DNA of 64,000 nt from Rhodococcus sp. P-2 (GCF_016598535.1 NZ_CP066779.1:5454053-5518052), one strand, 5' to 3'; shown: positions 45,176 through 53,982, counted from the first letter of the stretch. The notes: generated from the sequence alone by a model not told the origin. Numbers and translations are program-made.

Positions 45176-45640
45176 TCAATCTGCGACAAGCATCACCGCA
45201 CCACGCGCACCACGCGCACGCCCGACGCCCCTTTCCTGCTGCCGTCCGATGACGTAGCGCCCCGGAGCGATTCCGGTCGCGCCGTGCTCCGGATGGATGA
45301 GGTAAGCGGTCACCTGGGTGTCGAGCACGCCGAGTGCAAGGCCCCGAGCGTCTTTCACCGGTGTCGACCACACGCACTCCCCTACGTCTGCAACCAGACT
45401 GTGAGGGTTCCCGCCCGCCGCGCTTCGCAGCAGTTCCACTCCCGAGAGTGGAACGTCCACGGATCGAGTCCACGGTAAGGGCGTGACGATATTTGCGAGC
45501 AGCGAAAACGGGATCACGATGAGATCGCCCTGCGCTTGAAGACCGTCGACGACGGGAATGGACACTTCCTTGTCGAGATAGTCGAAGACGTCGAGGCCGG
45601 TGAGGGTGGTGAGAGCGGACAAGGTCATGTTCGAGTTCAT
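45176..45640 (-). CDS. Hypothetical protein, 154 residues, partner of the DUF6745-type gene
   Basis: Begins MNSNMTLSALTTLTGLDVFD at ATG 45640; a second in-frame ATG four codons later is possible. Segments such as LVADVGECVWSTPVKDARGLALGVLDTQVTAYLIHPEHGATGI suggest a soluble mixed alpha/beta domain, with a basic C-terminal tail. No family is recognised. It starts 46 bases after the stop of the upstream 392-residue gene, so both are probably co-transcribed. The open frame runs further upstream inside that gene but without support. Confidence 0.6.
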   Translation of the reverse strand: MNSNMTLSALTTLTGLDVFDYLDKEVSIPVVDGLQAQGDLIVIPFSLLANIVTPLPWTRSVDVPLSGVELLRSAAGGNPHSLVADVGECVWSTPVKDARGLALGVLDTQVTAYLIHPEHGATGIAPGRYVIGRQQERGVGRARGARGAVMLVAD

Positions 45641-45686
45641 AAGTATCACCAAGGGGTTAGAGGGTTCGAGGTTGTGTGTGTGAGGT

Positions 45687-46865
45687 TCAGGTTCGACGAA
45701 CGAGGCGTGCATAGTCGGCACCGGTGATGCCGTAGGTCCAGCCGGCTGCATCCAGCGCGGACGTGAACCATCCGGGCACATGCAGTCCGTATCGCCGCCG
45801 ATGCCCGTCGCGTTCCAGAGAGCCGTTGACCGCGAGCAGGATTCGCCCACTTCGGCCCCAGCCTTCCGGCGACGCGTAGAGCTGTAGCAGGCAACCGGCA
45901 TTGCCCGGATCATCGGTTTCGTCGACCAGTATCAGTCCGGCGCTCTCGATGTAGGTATCCCAGCCGATGCGCTCGATCGCGCACCGACGGATCTCGACAT
46001 TGCGCTCCAGTGCGATCCGTTCGGCGGTCGGGTCGAGCACCACCCAGTCGGGAACGATCGCCCCGTGCAGAACGAATGCATGTGCGCCGTCTCCGAATTC
46101 AATTGCAGGGCCATCAGAATGGTGCAGTCGCCGCTCTCCCAGCGTGCTGCCCGGTATCGGTTCGCTATGCACGGCGCCGGGTCGTTCAGCCATGATGCAC
46201 AGGTTGTCGAACGCCCACCACCACCCGGTCGAGTCAGCGAGTGCGGTCTGCACGTCCAGGAGTTCACGATCTTCCGAATCGAAGGTCGCGAGACCGTATC
46301 GACGGAACGTGTCGTAGTACGCGATTCGATGGGCTTCCTGCTGTCCGTACCAGGTCACTCCGCCTGCCATCGGGGTCGACATCGTTCGTATCGCGACCGC
46401 GACTCCGTCGAACAGCGTGGTGTGCAACGATTCCCAAACGGACGCCCTGATCAGGCGCTGCCTCTGCCGGCGTTCTATCTGCCAGTCAGCTTTCCGACCT
46501 TGGATACTCGCGTTCATACGTCGGCGCGATGACGCGAACATGCTCGCGATATGTCCGGACGGGCAGTCGAGTCCGGCGCCGTCGAAGGACATCGTGGTCG
46601 ACAAACCTTCGGCGGCGATCAGATCCGAACCGGCACGGGGAGACGGAACCCAGACAAACTCCGGTTTCGGGAGTCCGGATCGCCGATATAGTTGCGCGAC
46701 AGCAGATTCTGCAGTGGATCGATCGGCCGGACGTGTACACAAGCCGCGTTCGAGCCATACATCGCGGACTGCTTCCAAGGCCTGATTGTCTACATCGAAG
46801 ATATCGATGTTCTCGGTCGATGTCGCTCGACGTGACGTCGACGAGCGAAACGGTGCGGCGCTCAC
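45687..46865 (-). CDS. DUF6745-type protein of unknown function
   Basis: A 392-residue soluble protein. The stretch HHSDGPAIEFGDGAHAFVLH, then GAIVPDWVVLDPTAERIALE and RRCAIERIGWDTYIESAG, matches the widespread actinobacterial and cyanobacterial domain I know as DUF6745, whose function is unknown. The middle is Trp- and Tyr-rich (TGWWWAFDNLCIMAERP). The GTG start at 46865 lacks a clear ribosome binding site. Upstream, the palindromic stretch CTGTAG-N8-CTACAG (46891-46910) could be an operator. The small gene downstream is its likely partner. Confidence 0.75.
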   Translation of the reverse strand: MSAAPFRSSTSRRATSTENIDIFDVDNQALEAVRDVWLERGLCTRPADRSTAESAVAQLYRRSGLPKPEFVWVPSPRAGSDLIAAEGLSTTMSFDGAGLDCPSGHIASMFASSRRRMNASIQGRKADWQIERRQRQRLIRASVWESLHTTLFDGVAVAIRTMSTPMAGGVTWYGQQEAHRIAYYDTFRRYGLATFDSEDRELLDVQTALADSTGWWWAFDNLCIMAERPGAVHSEPIPGSTLGERRLHHSDGPAIEFGDGAHAFVLHGAIVPDWVVLDPTAERIALERNVEIRRCAIERIGWDTYIESAGLILVDETDDPGNAGCLLQLYASPEGWGRSGRILLAVNGSLERDGHRRRYGLHVPGWFTSALDAAGWTYGITGADYARLVRRT

Positions 46866-46896
46866 GCGACGGTGGCGGTGTCCGCCTTTCCTGTAG

Positions 46897-47154
46897 TCAT
46901 AGTTCTACAGCGTGGCACGCAAATGCTACGGACGCAAGGGTTCCTTGAGTGTGACGCCGAGAACCGGCCACCGATCCCCACACCGAACATCCTCTCCAGC
47001 GCCGCGAAACCGGTTCGAAATCCACGACGTTCGTGGGTTCACCGGCCGCGTCACACACGGCCGACCGGTACCCACCGGTCGCACCGCCGAGGACGTGCGC
47101 TGGAACGAGAAGCTCCGCGACCAGCTCGGTGACGCGGGGTGGCAGGTCGGTCAT
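46897..47154 (-). CDS. Possible small protein, 85 residues
   Basis: Starts MTDLPPRVTELVAELLVPAH at ATG 47154 and uses GC-rich third positions for its first 55 codons, like real genes here. It begins 29 bases after the stop of the S9 peptidase on the same strand. The last third loses this codon bias, and its stop lies inside a palindrome, so the frame could be partly spurious. The interval is otherwise empty. No family is recognised. Confidence 0.4.
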   Translation of the reverse strand: MTDLPPRVTELVAELLVPAHVLGGATGGYRSAVCDAAGEPTNVVDFEPVSRRWRGCSVWGSVAGSRRHTQGTLASVAFACHAVEL

Positions 47155-47183
47155 TGCGGGCTTCGCACGCAGCCGCGGGGTTG

Positions 47184-49124
47184 TCAGCTACCGATCGCAG
47201 GCTTCCACAGCTCCAGCGTCGGGATGTCTGGTGGGGTGAACCCGAGTACCTGCCCGTAGAAGGACAACTCGGCGTTGCGTGAGCTGATGATGGTCGACTG
47301 CTTACGGAATCCGTGCGATTCACCCTCGTAGGCCAGGTAGGCGTGCGGAATACCCTTGGCCACCAGTGCATCCCGGAATCGTTCCGCCTGCGAGGGCGGC
47401 ACGATCGGATCGTCGAGGCCCTGGAGCAACAACACCGGGCAGTTCAACCCGTCGACGTTGTTGAGCGGAGCACGTTCGGCGTACAGGTCGGCAGATTCCG
47501 GCAGTGGACCGATCAACCCGTCGACGTAGCGCGACTCGAAATCGTGAGTTTCCTGCACGAACAGGTCCAGTTCTGCCACCCCGAAATAGGAAGCACCACA
47601 GGCGAACACGTCGGACGTGGTCAGTGCGGCCAGAACAGTCCATCCGCCGGCAGACCCACCCTCGATGGCGAGGCGGGCCGGATCTGCGAGCCCCTGCTCG
47701 GCCAATCCGGTGACTGCGGTGACGACATCCTGCACGTCGACGACACCCCACTGACCGCGCAATCGATTACGGTACTCACGTCCGTAACCGGTCGACCCGC
47801 CGTAATTCACATCCACCACTCCGATTCCGCGGCTGGTGAAGAAGGCGTAGACGAGGTTGAGGGCCGGTGCGACGTGCGCCGTCGGGCCGCCGTGAACAAA
47901 CGCGACGTACGGCGGCAGTTCGCCGTCGAGTCCTTTGTATCGCGGACTGCGCGGCGGATACGCAACGGCGTGAACTTCTCGCCCGTGTCCGTGAGCCACG
48001 ACTGCTCGCGCTTCCGGAAGATATGCAGACTCGGGCAATTCTTCGACCGACGAACGGATTTCGGTCAGTTTTCCGGTACCGAGGTCCAGTTCACGTAGCG
48101 CGCCCGCCAGTTTCGCGCCTCCCGAGACGAGCAGCAACCGGTCGCCGCGAACCTGCATGAGGCCGATACTGGTGACCCCGGGGATCTCGATGTCGCGTAG
48201 TTCTCCCGACGCGGGATCGAGCACCCCCAGGGTGTCGGTTCCCACGGTGCGCGCGGTGAGAAGGTGGCCGTTGTCGAGTTCGACGAACCAGCGCGCACCG
48301 AAACGCCACTGTGGCCCACCGAAATCCGCCTCCACCGGGCAGATCGGGGTGATCTCGGCGCCGACGCGATAGATGTTCCACCAGCCGCTGCGATCGCTGA
48401 TTGCGAAAAGTTCGTCGTCGGTGATCCACTCCGGTTGCAGGACCGACTCTTCGGGTCCGCCGATCAGTACGGAGTAGTCCTGAGCGACGCCGTCGACTAG
48501 TGGAGCTACGCGCAGTTCGGTACCGTCCCAGGGCATTTGCGGATGGTTCCACGCGATCCAGGCGATCTTGGTTCCACTCGGCGAAAGCCTCGGTGACGAA
48601 AGGAAGTCCGAACCGCCGACGATCGAGCGGATCTCGCCGGAACCGTCCAGCGGAATCGCGCAGATATCGCGAGTGATCGCCCCGTCCTCCGCGTGCGCTT
48701 CCCGAACCGCCCACACCTCACCGTTCACGATCTGCAGGTCTGCGTATCGCAACGCGGCCGGCGACGCCGGTTCGGGCGTAAGAGCCCGCGGAGTGACTCC
48801 TTCGAGGATGTACACCCGTTGATCGGAGAATTCACTGAAGACCAGTTTTCCGGACTCCGTGACAGTCCAGGCGCCACCGCCGTACTCGTGAACCCTCGTC
48901 CGCGCGTTCCACGGCGCCGGGAGGATGTCGACTGGTTGGTTGTCGAGACCGGATCGACGAATCGACGTCCGACCACTCTCGGTCGGACGAATTTCAGCCC
49001 ACCAGATCTCGTCGCCGACGTATCGTCCGCCCTCGACAGGGTGGCCACCTGCAGCCAGATCAGCTGCTCCGATCGGAGAAGTCCACGATCCGTACGGGGC
49101 TGCAATCTGCTCGCTGGGGGTCAT
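47184..49124 (-). CDS. S9-family prolyl oligopeptidase-like serine peptidase
   Basis: A 646-residue two-domain peptidase. Residues about 1-390 form a beta-propeller of WD-like repeats that filters substrates. The C-terminal alpha/beta hydrolase holds the nucleophile in EGGSAGGWT, the acid in LLQGLDDPIVPPSQAE and the base in YEGESHGF. It probably cleaves short peptides or acylated amino acids in the cytoplasm, since no signal peptide is present. ATG at 49124 is chosen; the upstream extension has poor composition. Divergent from the aminotransferase gene across 76 bases. Confidence 0.9.
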   Translation of the reverse strand: MTPSEQIAAPYGSWTSPIGAADLAAGGHPVEGGRYVGDEIWWAEIRPTESGRTSIRRSGLDNQPVDILPAPWNARTRVHEYGGGAWTVTESGKLVFSEFSDQRVYILEGVTPRALTPEPASPAALRYADLQIVNGEVWAVREAHAEDGAITRDICAIPLDGSGEIRSIVGGSDFLSSPRLSPSGTKIAWIAWNHPQMPWDGTELRVAPLVDGVAQDYSVLIGGPEESVLQPEWITDDELFAISDRSGWWNIYRVGAEITPICPVEADFGGPQWRFGARWFVELDNGHLLTARTVGTDTLGVLDPASGELRDIEIPGVTSIGLMQVRGDRLLLVSGGAKLAGALRELDLGTGKLTEIRSSVEELPESAYLPEARAVVAHGHGREVHAVAYPPRSPRYKGLDGELPPYVAFVHGGPTAHVAPALNLVYAFFTSRGIGVVDVNYGGSTGYGREYRNRLRGQWGVVDVQDVVTAVTGLAEQGLADPARLAIEGGSAGGWTVLAALTTSDVFACGASYFGVAELDLFVQETHDFESRYVDGLIGPLPESADLYAERAPLNNVDGLNCPVLLLQGLDDPIVPPSQAERFRDALVAKGIPHAYLAYEGESHGFRKQSTIISSRNAELSFYGQVLGFTPPDIPTLELWKPAIGS

Positions 49125-49200
49125 CGCTCGACAATAGCCAACTGGTCGCGCGACACGGTCCCCGACAATGCACTTGCACAGTGGTGGAATCATGTAACTC

Positions 49201-50454
49201 GTGAGCACACCAGAACCCGTCCGCCACCGTCAGCCGCAGCGCGAGCTGGAGCAGTCGTCGAAGCTCCAGAACGTCCTGTACGAAATCCGTGGACCGGTGC
49301 ACGCGCATGCCGCCCGGCTGGAGGCGGAAGGGCACCGGATCCTCAAGCTCAACATCGGCAACCCGGCACCGTTCGGATTCGATGCCCCCGACGTGATCAT
49401 GCGGGACATGATCGCTGCGCTGCCCTATGCGCAGGGCTATTCGGAGTCGAAGGGCATTCTGTCGGCGCGGCGCGCAATCGTGACGCGCTACGAACTGGTT
49501 CCCGGCTTCCCCGAGCTCGACGTAGACGACATCTACCTCGGCAACGGTGTCTCAGAGCTGATCACGATGACCATGCAGGCCCTCCTCAACAACGGCGACG
49601 AGGTGCTGATCCCGGCACCGGACTATCCGCTGTGGACCGCGATGACGAGCCTGTCCGGCGGTACACCCGTCCACTACCTCTGCGACGAGGCAAACGACTG
49701 GAATCCCGATATCGCCGATATCGAATCCAAGATCACCGACAAGACCAAGGCTCTCCTCGTCATCAACCCGAACAACCCCACGGGTGCGGTGTACTCGATG
49801 GAGGTTCTGCAGCAGTTGGTCGATCTGGCGCGCAAGCATCAGCTCCTGCTCCTCGCCGACGAGATCTACGACAAGATCCTCTACGACGACGCAAAGCACA
49901 TCTCGCTGGCGACGCTCGCCCCTGATCTGCTGTGCCTGACGTTCAACGGCCTCTCGAAGGCCTATCGTGTCGCGGGCTACCGCTCCGGCTGGGTCGCGAT
50001 CACCGGGCCGAAGGATCATGCGGCCGGGTTCCTCGAGGGTCTCGATCTCTTGGCTTCGACGCGGCTGTGCCCCAACGTCCCCGGACAGCACGCCATTCAG
50101 GTGGCCCTCGGTGGACACCAGAGCATCGAAGACCTGATCCTGCCCGGCGGCCGTCTTCTCGAGCAGCGCGACGTCGCTTGGGAGAGACTGAACATGATTC
50201 CGGGCGTTTCGTGTGTCAAACCACGCGGCGCGCTCTACGCCTTCCCTCGTCTGGATCCGAACGTCTACGAGATCCACGACGACGAGAAATTGGTGCAAGA
50301 CCTGCTTCTCCAGGAGAAGATCCTGATGGTTCAGGGCACCGGGTTCAATTGGCCCAATCACGATCACCTTCGGATCGTCACGCTCCCGTGGGCCCGAGAT
50401 CTTGCCGTCGCCATCGAGCGATTCGGCAACTTCCTCACCAGTTACAAACAGTAG
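49201..50454 (+). CDS. alaA: PLP-dependent alanine/aspartate-type aminotransferase (AlaA-like)
   Basis: A 417-residue fold-type I aminotransferase, very similar along its length to E. coli AlaA: KLNIGNPAPFGFDAPD, ILYDDAKHISLATLAPDLL and PGVSCVKPRGALYAFP. Lys253 in NGLSKAYRVAGYR should bind pyridoxal phosphate, and VINPNNPTGAVYS contacts the cofactor. It makes alanine from pyruvate and glutamate. The start is a GTG at 49201. The mycobacterial counterpart (Rv0337c, often called aspC) is also beside etfD. A strong terminator follows. Confidence 0.92.
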   Translation: MSTPEPVRHRQPQRELEQSSKLQNVLYEIRGPVHAHAARLEAEGHRILKLNIGNPAPFGFDAPDVIMRDMIAALPYAQGYSESKGILSARRAIVTRYELVPGFPELDVDDIYLGNGVSELITMTMQALLNNGDEVLIPAPDYPLWTAMTSLSGGTPVHYLCDEANDWNPDIADIESKITDKTKALLVINPNNPTGAVYSMEVLQQLVDLARKHQLLLLADEIYDKILYDDAKHISLATLAPDLLCLTFNGLSKAYRVAGYRSGWVAITGPKDHAAGFLEGLDLLASTRLCPNVPGQHAIQVALGGHQSIEDLILPGGRLLEQRDVAWERLNMIPGVSCVKPRGALYAFPRLDPNVYEIHDDEKLVQDLLLQEKILMVQGTGFNWPNHDHLRIVTLPWARDLAVAIERFGNFLTSYKQ

Positions 50455-50499
50455 ATTCTCCGGCTGAATCCGGCTGAAATCGAGTAAACAACTCGTTGT

Positions 50500-50537
50500 A
50501 CAAATGCCCCGTAAACGTAAAACGACGGGGCATTTGT
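50500..50537 (+). terminator. Terminator after alaA
   Basis: A perfect 13-bp stem ACAAATGCCCCGT / ACGGGGCATTTGT with a 12-base A-rich loop, beginning 46 bases after the stop codon. Confidence 0.9.
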
Positions 50538-50699
50538 GCGACCTTGGTCACATTTTTCGCAAACCACACGGTTTGATTGACACTTTAACTATTTAGTGAC
50601 CTGCCCTGATGTGAAAACGGTCCAACCGGTACGTGATTCGTTGCGGAATTGGTAGTTGGACAACGCGCCAAATCGGTTTGAAATTGGGTACATTAGTTA

Positions 50700-50800
50700 T
50701 CAGCACTTCGGTGCCGCGAGCACCTGGTATCCCTCCCCCCCCTGTGGATACCAGGTTGGTGGCGGGGACAACCCCCCCTGTTCCCCGCCACCCAGCTCGA
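50700..50800 (+). ncRNA. 6C small RNA (B11-type)
   Basis: Two adjacent perfect 11-bp hairpins have C-rich loops of equal size. Stem 1 is 50722-50732 / 50746-50756 with a 13-base loop holding eight C. Stem 2 is 50758-50768 / 50782-50792 with a 13-base loop holding seven C. Both loops end CTGT. A small UUCG-capped hairpin (GCACTTCGGTGC, 50703-50714) precedes them, and TACATT at 50689-50694 may be the -10. The 6C RNA of actinobacteria (B11 in M. tuberculosis) is defined by exactly this pair of C-loop stem-loops; the loops can pair with G-rich mRNA sites. RNA ends are estimates. Confidence 0.88.
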
Positions 50801-50831
50801 CCAATCTCCGTTTCACACCCCTCATCGGTAG

Positions 50832-50904
50832 CACCGGTTTTCACGGGCACTGCCTTTCGTCGGCACCGCCTTTCACCGACACTGCCTTCCAACACTGCCT
50901 TCAG
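50832..50904 (+). repeat. Degenerate 16-bp tandem repeat downstream of the 6C RNA
   Basis: Five units start at 50832, 50848, 50864, 50880 and 50893. The first three are 16 bases, the fourth 13. The shared core is CACYGCCTTTC (CACCGGTTTTC in unit 1). The array lies between the 6C RNA and the promoter of the YibE/F gene. No function is known. Confidence 0.75.
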
Positions 50905-50907
50905 AAG

Positions 50908-50949
50908 CTGACCATTCGCTTCGGAGCCGATAACATTGCACCGGTGCAA
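50908..50949 (+). promoter_or_regulatory. Promoter and operator of the YibE/F gene
   Basis: CTGACC (50908-50913), a 17-base spacer and TAACAT (50931-50936) make a plausible promoter. A perfect 14-bp palindrome TTGCACCGGTGCAA (50936-50949) overlaps the expected transcription start, 27 bases before the ATG. A repressor bound there would block initiation. The regulator is unknown. Confidence 0.6.
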
Positions 50950-50975
50950 ATCCCCAGTCCGACACTCAGTTTCCG

Positions 50976-52238
50976 ATGAGTCACGGCCACGGCCACGGTG
51001 GACCCATTCAGATCGGCCCCACCGCCTCACGCGTCGTGATCGGCTTGCTCGTCGTCATCGGCATGATCGTCGTCGCGGCAGCAATCGCACTGTGGCCGGA
51101 CAAGAACACCATCCCCGTCCCACTCCCTTTTCAGAATGCCGACGGCAGCTCGGTGGAAACCGAGGCGGGCACGGTCACCATGCAAGACCTCGGCGACTGC
51201 GGGAGTTCCTCCGCTGGAAGGGTATTCGTCGGCGCCCCGCAACCGCCGCCCACGTCGGCCTATCAATGCCAGCGGAGCATCGTCGACATCGAATCCGGGC
51301 CGAATGCCGGAACCAAGACACTGCTCGAGGTCATCCCGGGCGCCGGTCAACCGGATCTACGAGTCGGTGACCACATTCGTCTCGTGCGTCAGACGGACCC
51401 GAACGGCAATACTCAGTACTCCTTCGAGGACTATTCGCGTGGACTCCCGCTGGCACTGATCGCCTTGGCGTTTGCCGTAGTCATCATCGCTGTTGCGCGG
51501 TGGCGCGGATTGCGCGCTCTCGTCGGACTGGTGATCGCATTCGGCGTTGTCGTCGGATTCCTCCTGCCCGCCTTGCTCGACGGCAAGCCTGCGATACCGG
51601 TTGCACTGGTCGCCGGCGCGGTGATCTTGTACGCGGTTCTCTATCTGGCGCACGGTGTCTCACTCAAAACCAGTTCGGCATTGCTCGGCACCCTCGCCGC
51701 GATGGTGCTCGCGGCGGTTCTCTCCTATCTCTGTATCGAACTGACCCATCTCACCGGGTTGTCCGAAGAGCAGAACACCAATGTGCAGACATACATCGAA
51801 CACATCGACATCACGGGCCTGCTGCTGGCGGGCTTCATCATCGGATCGCTCGGTGTTCTCAACGACGTCACCATCACCCAGGCATCTTCGGCATTCGAGT
51901 TGGCCGAACTCGACAAGCACGCTCCTCGCCGAAAGGTGTTCAGTGGGGCGATGCGGGTCGGACGCGATCACATCGCCAGCACTGTCTACACCTTGGTCCT
52001 CGCGTACGCCGGCGGGGCGCTGCCACTGCTGTTGCTTTTCAGTGTCAGCGGGCGCCCACTCCAAGACGTGTTGGTCGGTGACGCCGTCGCGATCGAAATC
52101 GTCCGGTCCGCGGTCGGCGGAATTGCTCTGGCTCTTTCGGTTCCGCTCACCACCGCAATCGCCGTCATTCTCGCGCGCCCGCCCGGTAGTGCGATCAAGA
52201 CCGGCCCCACGTCAGGTGGACGCCACTCCAAACGCTGA
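50976..52238 (+). CDS. YibE/F-like multi-pass membrane protein
   Basis: A 420-residue protein. It has a His/Gly-rich start (MSHGHGHGGP), one helix, an extracytoplasmic domain of about 110 residues with a C-x-C-like pair (DLGDCGSS, YQCQRS), then about seven helices. The segment ITGLLLAGFIIGSLGVLNDVTITQASS is the hallmark of the YibE/F family. The family's function is unsettled; transport has been proposed. No Shine-Dalgarno sequence is visible. Its 3' end faces the third Hsp70-like gene, nine bases apart. Confidence 0.88.
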   Translation: MSHGHGHGGPIQIGPTASRVVIGLLVVIGMIVVAAAIALWPDKNTIPVPLPFQNADGSSVETEAGTVTMQDLGDCGSSSAGRVFVGAPQPPPTSAYQCQRSIVDIESGPNAGTKTLLEVIPGAGQPDLRVGDHIRLVRQTDPNGNTQYSFEDYSRGLPLALIALAFAVVIIAVARWRGLRALVGLVIAFGVVVGFLLPALLDGKPAIPVALVAGAVILYAVLYLAHGVSLKTSSALLGTLAAMVLAAVLSYLCIELTHLTGLSEEQNTNVQTYIEHIDITGLLLAGFIIGSLGVLNDVTITQASSAFELAELDKHAPRRKVFSGAMRVGRDHIASTVYTLVLAYAGGALPLLLLFSVSGRPLQDVLVGDAVAIEIVRSAVGGIALALSVPLTTAIAVILARPPGSAIKTGPTSGGRHSKR

Positions 52239-52247
52239 CACCGGGTT

Positions 52248-53915
52248 TCAGAGTCCGGGGATCGGCGGGAGGACCGGCAACAGAATCGGCGGCAGCCCCG
52301 GAATGTAGATCGCGGGCGGCGGAGGTGCGGGTGCAGGCGCCGGCGGCACATAGGTGTCCTGCACAACCGGCGGGGCCTCGACCACCGGTGGCGCTTCCTC
52401 CGTCGTGGGCGGGGGCGGGGTCGTCGTGGGCGGGGGCGGCGGAGTCGTCGTGGTAGTCGGTGCCGTCGTGGTCACCTCGGTTGCCACAGGTCCGGCTTCG
52501 TCGGAATCACCGAAGACCTTTCCGCCATAGCCCAACCCCAACCCGACGATGACGACTGCCGCGATCACACCGGCGCCCAGGCCGGCGAAACGCAGCGGAT
52601 TCCTCGGTTCCGTGGACGTGGTTTCCGCAGTCTGTGTACCGGCAAGCCACGACGGGTGCGCGGTTCCTGCTCCTACTCCCTCGTCTTCGCGCACCGCCGA
52701 GTACGCCTGGGCGTCAACCATCACGGCCTCGGTGTCGGCGTCACGTTCTGTGCCGAATCCGTCCGTGGCCGGGTCGCTGACGGCGACCGCGAGATCTGCG
52801 GCCGGATCGAATCGTTGCTCGTGTCGGTTCGGTCGCGGCTGCGGCAGGTCCGCAGCATACGGACTCGACATCTGTTCCTGTGGAACAGACTTCGTCTCGG
52901 CAGCGCCCTCCGGCCGTTCCGATTCGGGGAGCGTAGCGACTCCTCCATGACTGAACGCCTGTACCGGGACAGGCACCTCAGCCGGTGTGTGAATCGGATA
53001 GGGCGCGAAGATCGGTGCCACAGCAGGGACCTGGACCGGTGCAGCGACAGGTCGTGACGACGGCGCCAGGGACGACTCCGCGATCAGTGCAGCGCCTTGC
53101 GCAGCCACCAGTTCAGGCTGTTCTGGCGCGATGACGGGGCAATCCAGCCACGCAGCGAGCGTCGCCCGCACGATCGGGATGCGCGCACCGCCACCGATGA
53201 GGACAATCGCGTCCGGGTTACGGCCGGACGTTGCGATGACCTCCCGTATTTCTCGGGCAAAGGCCTCCACCGACGTGATGACCAACGAATCGAAAACTTC
53301 CCGCGACAGCAGGAGAAGCCCACCGGGACCGGGCAGGCACACCGCGCTCCGTGTGGACAGTTGTTCCTTGGCAAGTCGGCATCGCGACTGCAGTTCGGAG
53401 TCGCCGCCCGGGTCGGCCGGCGTCGAGATTCGGCGGCGTACGGTCTGGTCGGAGTAAACGAGGTCGTCGAAGTGGTCGCCGCTGATCCGAGTCGACCGAG
53501 CAGTCACGACGGTAGACCTCGAATGCCTGTCCACAACGCTGATCGTCGATCCCGAGCTACCCATGTCGACGACGACAAGCGTGCTCTGGTCGGTCAGCGC
53601 ACCGGGTTCCTCGAGCATCCGAAGCGTGGCTGTAACTTCGGGAATCAACTCGAAGTTGCCGATGCCTTTCTGCTCGAACGCGGCCTGGAGTGCACCGGCT
53701 TGCGCTTGATCGCGGTAGGCGACGACCGTATGACTGCCAACGCCGACATTCTCGGCCAATGCCACCTTCGTTGCTTCTGCGGCGATTTCCTCGGGAACGT
53801 CGCGTCCGCGATCGACCGCTCTTGATCGAAATACCGGACCACGGTGGTCGGGCGTCCCCGGGCGCGCCAAACGCACAGCGCTGGCTCCCACCGTCACACC
53901 CAATACCAAGTTCAT
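52248..53915 (-). CDS. Hsp70-like protein with a transmembrane helix and Pro/Thr-rich outer tail
   Basis: A 555-residue protein. Residues 1-290 resemble an Hsp70 nucleotide domain: MNLVLGVTVGASAVRLARPG (phosphate 1, acidic residue missing), LVVVDMGSSGSTISVVDRH (phosphate 2), SGDHFDDLV and AIVLIGGGARIPIVRATLA (adenosine). No peptide-binding domain follows; instead there is a long acidic linker, a helix near 438-460 (GLGAGVIAAVVIVGLGLGYG) and a tail of Thr and Pro runs ending PPILLPVLPPIPGL. Same architecture as the genes at 32302 and 36591, so these are three related membrane proteins in one window. CCCCTAGTGGG lies about 70 bases upstream. Confidence 0.8.
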   Translation of the reverse strand: MNLVLGVTVGASAVRLARPGTPDHRGPVFRSRAVDRGRDVPEEIAAEATKVALAENVGVGSHTVVAYRDQAQAGALQAAFEQKGIGNFELIPEVTATLRMLEEPGALTDQSTLVVVDMGSSGSTISVVDRHSRSTVVTARSTRISGDHFDDLVYSDQTVRRRISTPADPGGDSELQSRCRLAKEQLSTRSAVCLPGPGGLLLLSREVFDSLVITSVEAFAREIREVIATSGRNPDAIVLIGGGARIPIVRATLAAWLDCPVIAPEQPELVAAQGAALIAESSLAPSSRPVAAPVQVPAVAPIFAPYPIHTPAEVPVPVQAFSHGGVATLPESERPEGAAETKSVPQEQMSSPYAADLPQPRPNRHEQRFDPAADLAVAVSDPATDGFGTERDADTEAVMVDAQAYSAVREDEGVGAGTAHPSWLAGTQTAETTSTEPRNPLRFAGLGAGVIAAVVIVGLGLGYGGKVFGDSDEAGPVATEVTTTAPTTTTTPPPPPTTTPPPPTTEEAPPVVEAPPVVQDTYVPPAPAPAPPPPAIYIPGLPPILLPVLPPIPGL

Positions 53916-53982
53916 GATCCACCTTCGTCGACCGTGGACGGGTCCTGTCAGCAGACCCCGTCATTCCCCGGCCGGAAGTCTA

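Noticed and set aside
50540-50690. Possible further small RNA or promoter cluster before the 6C RNA
   Set aside because: A TTGACA at about 50577 has no well-spaced -10 and no stable fold was found, so it is not called.
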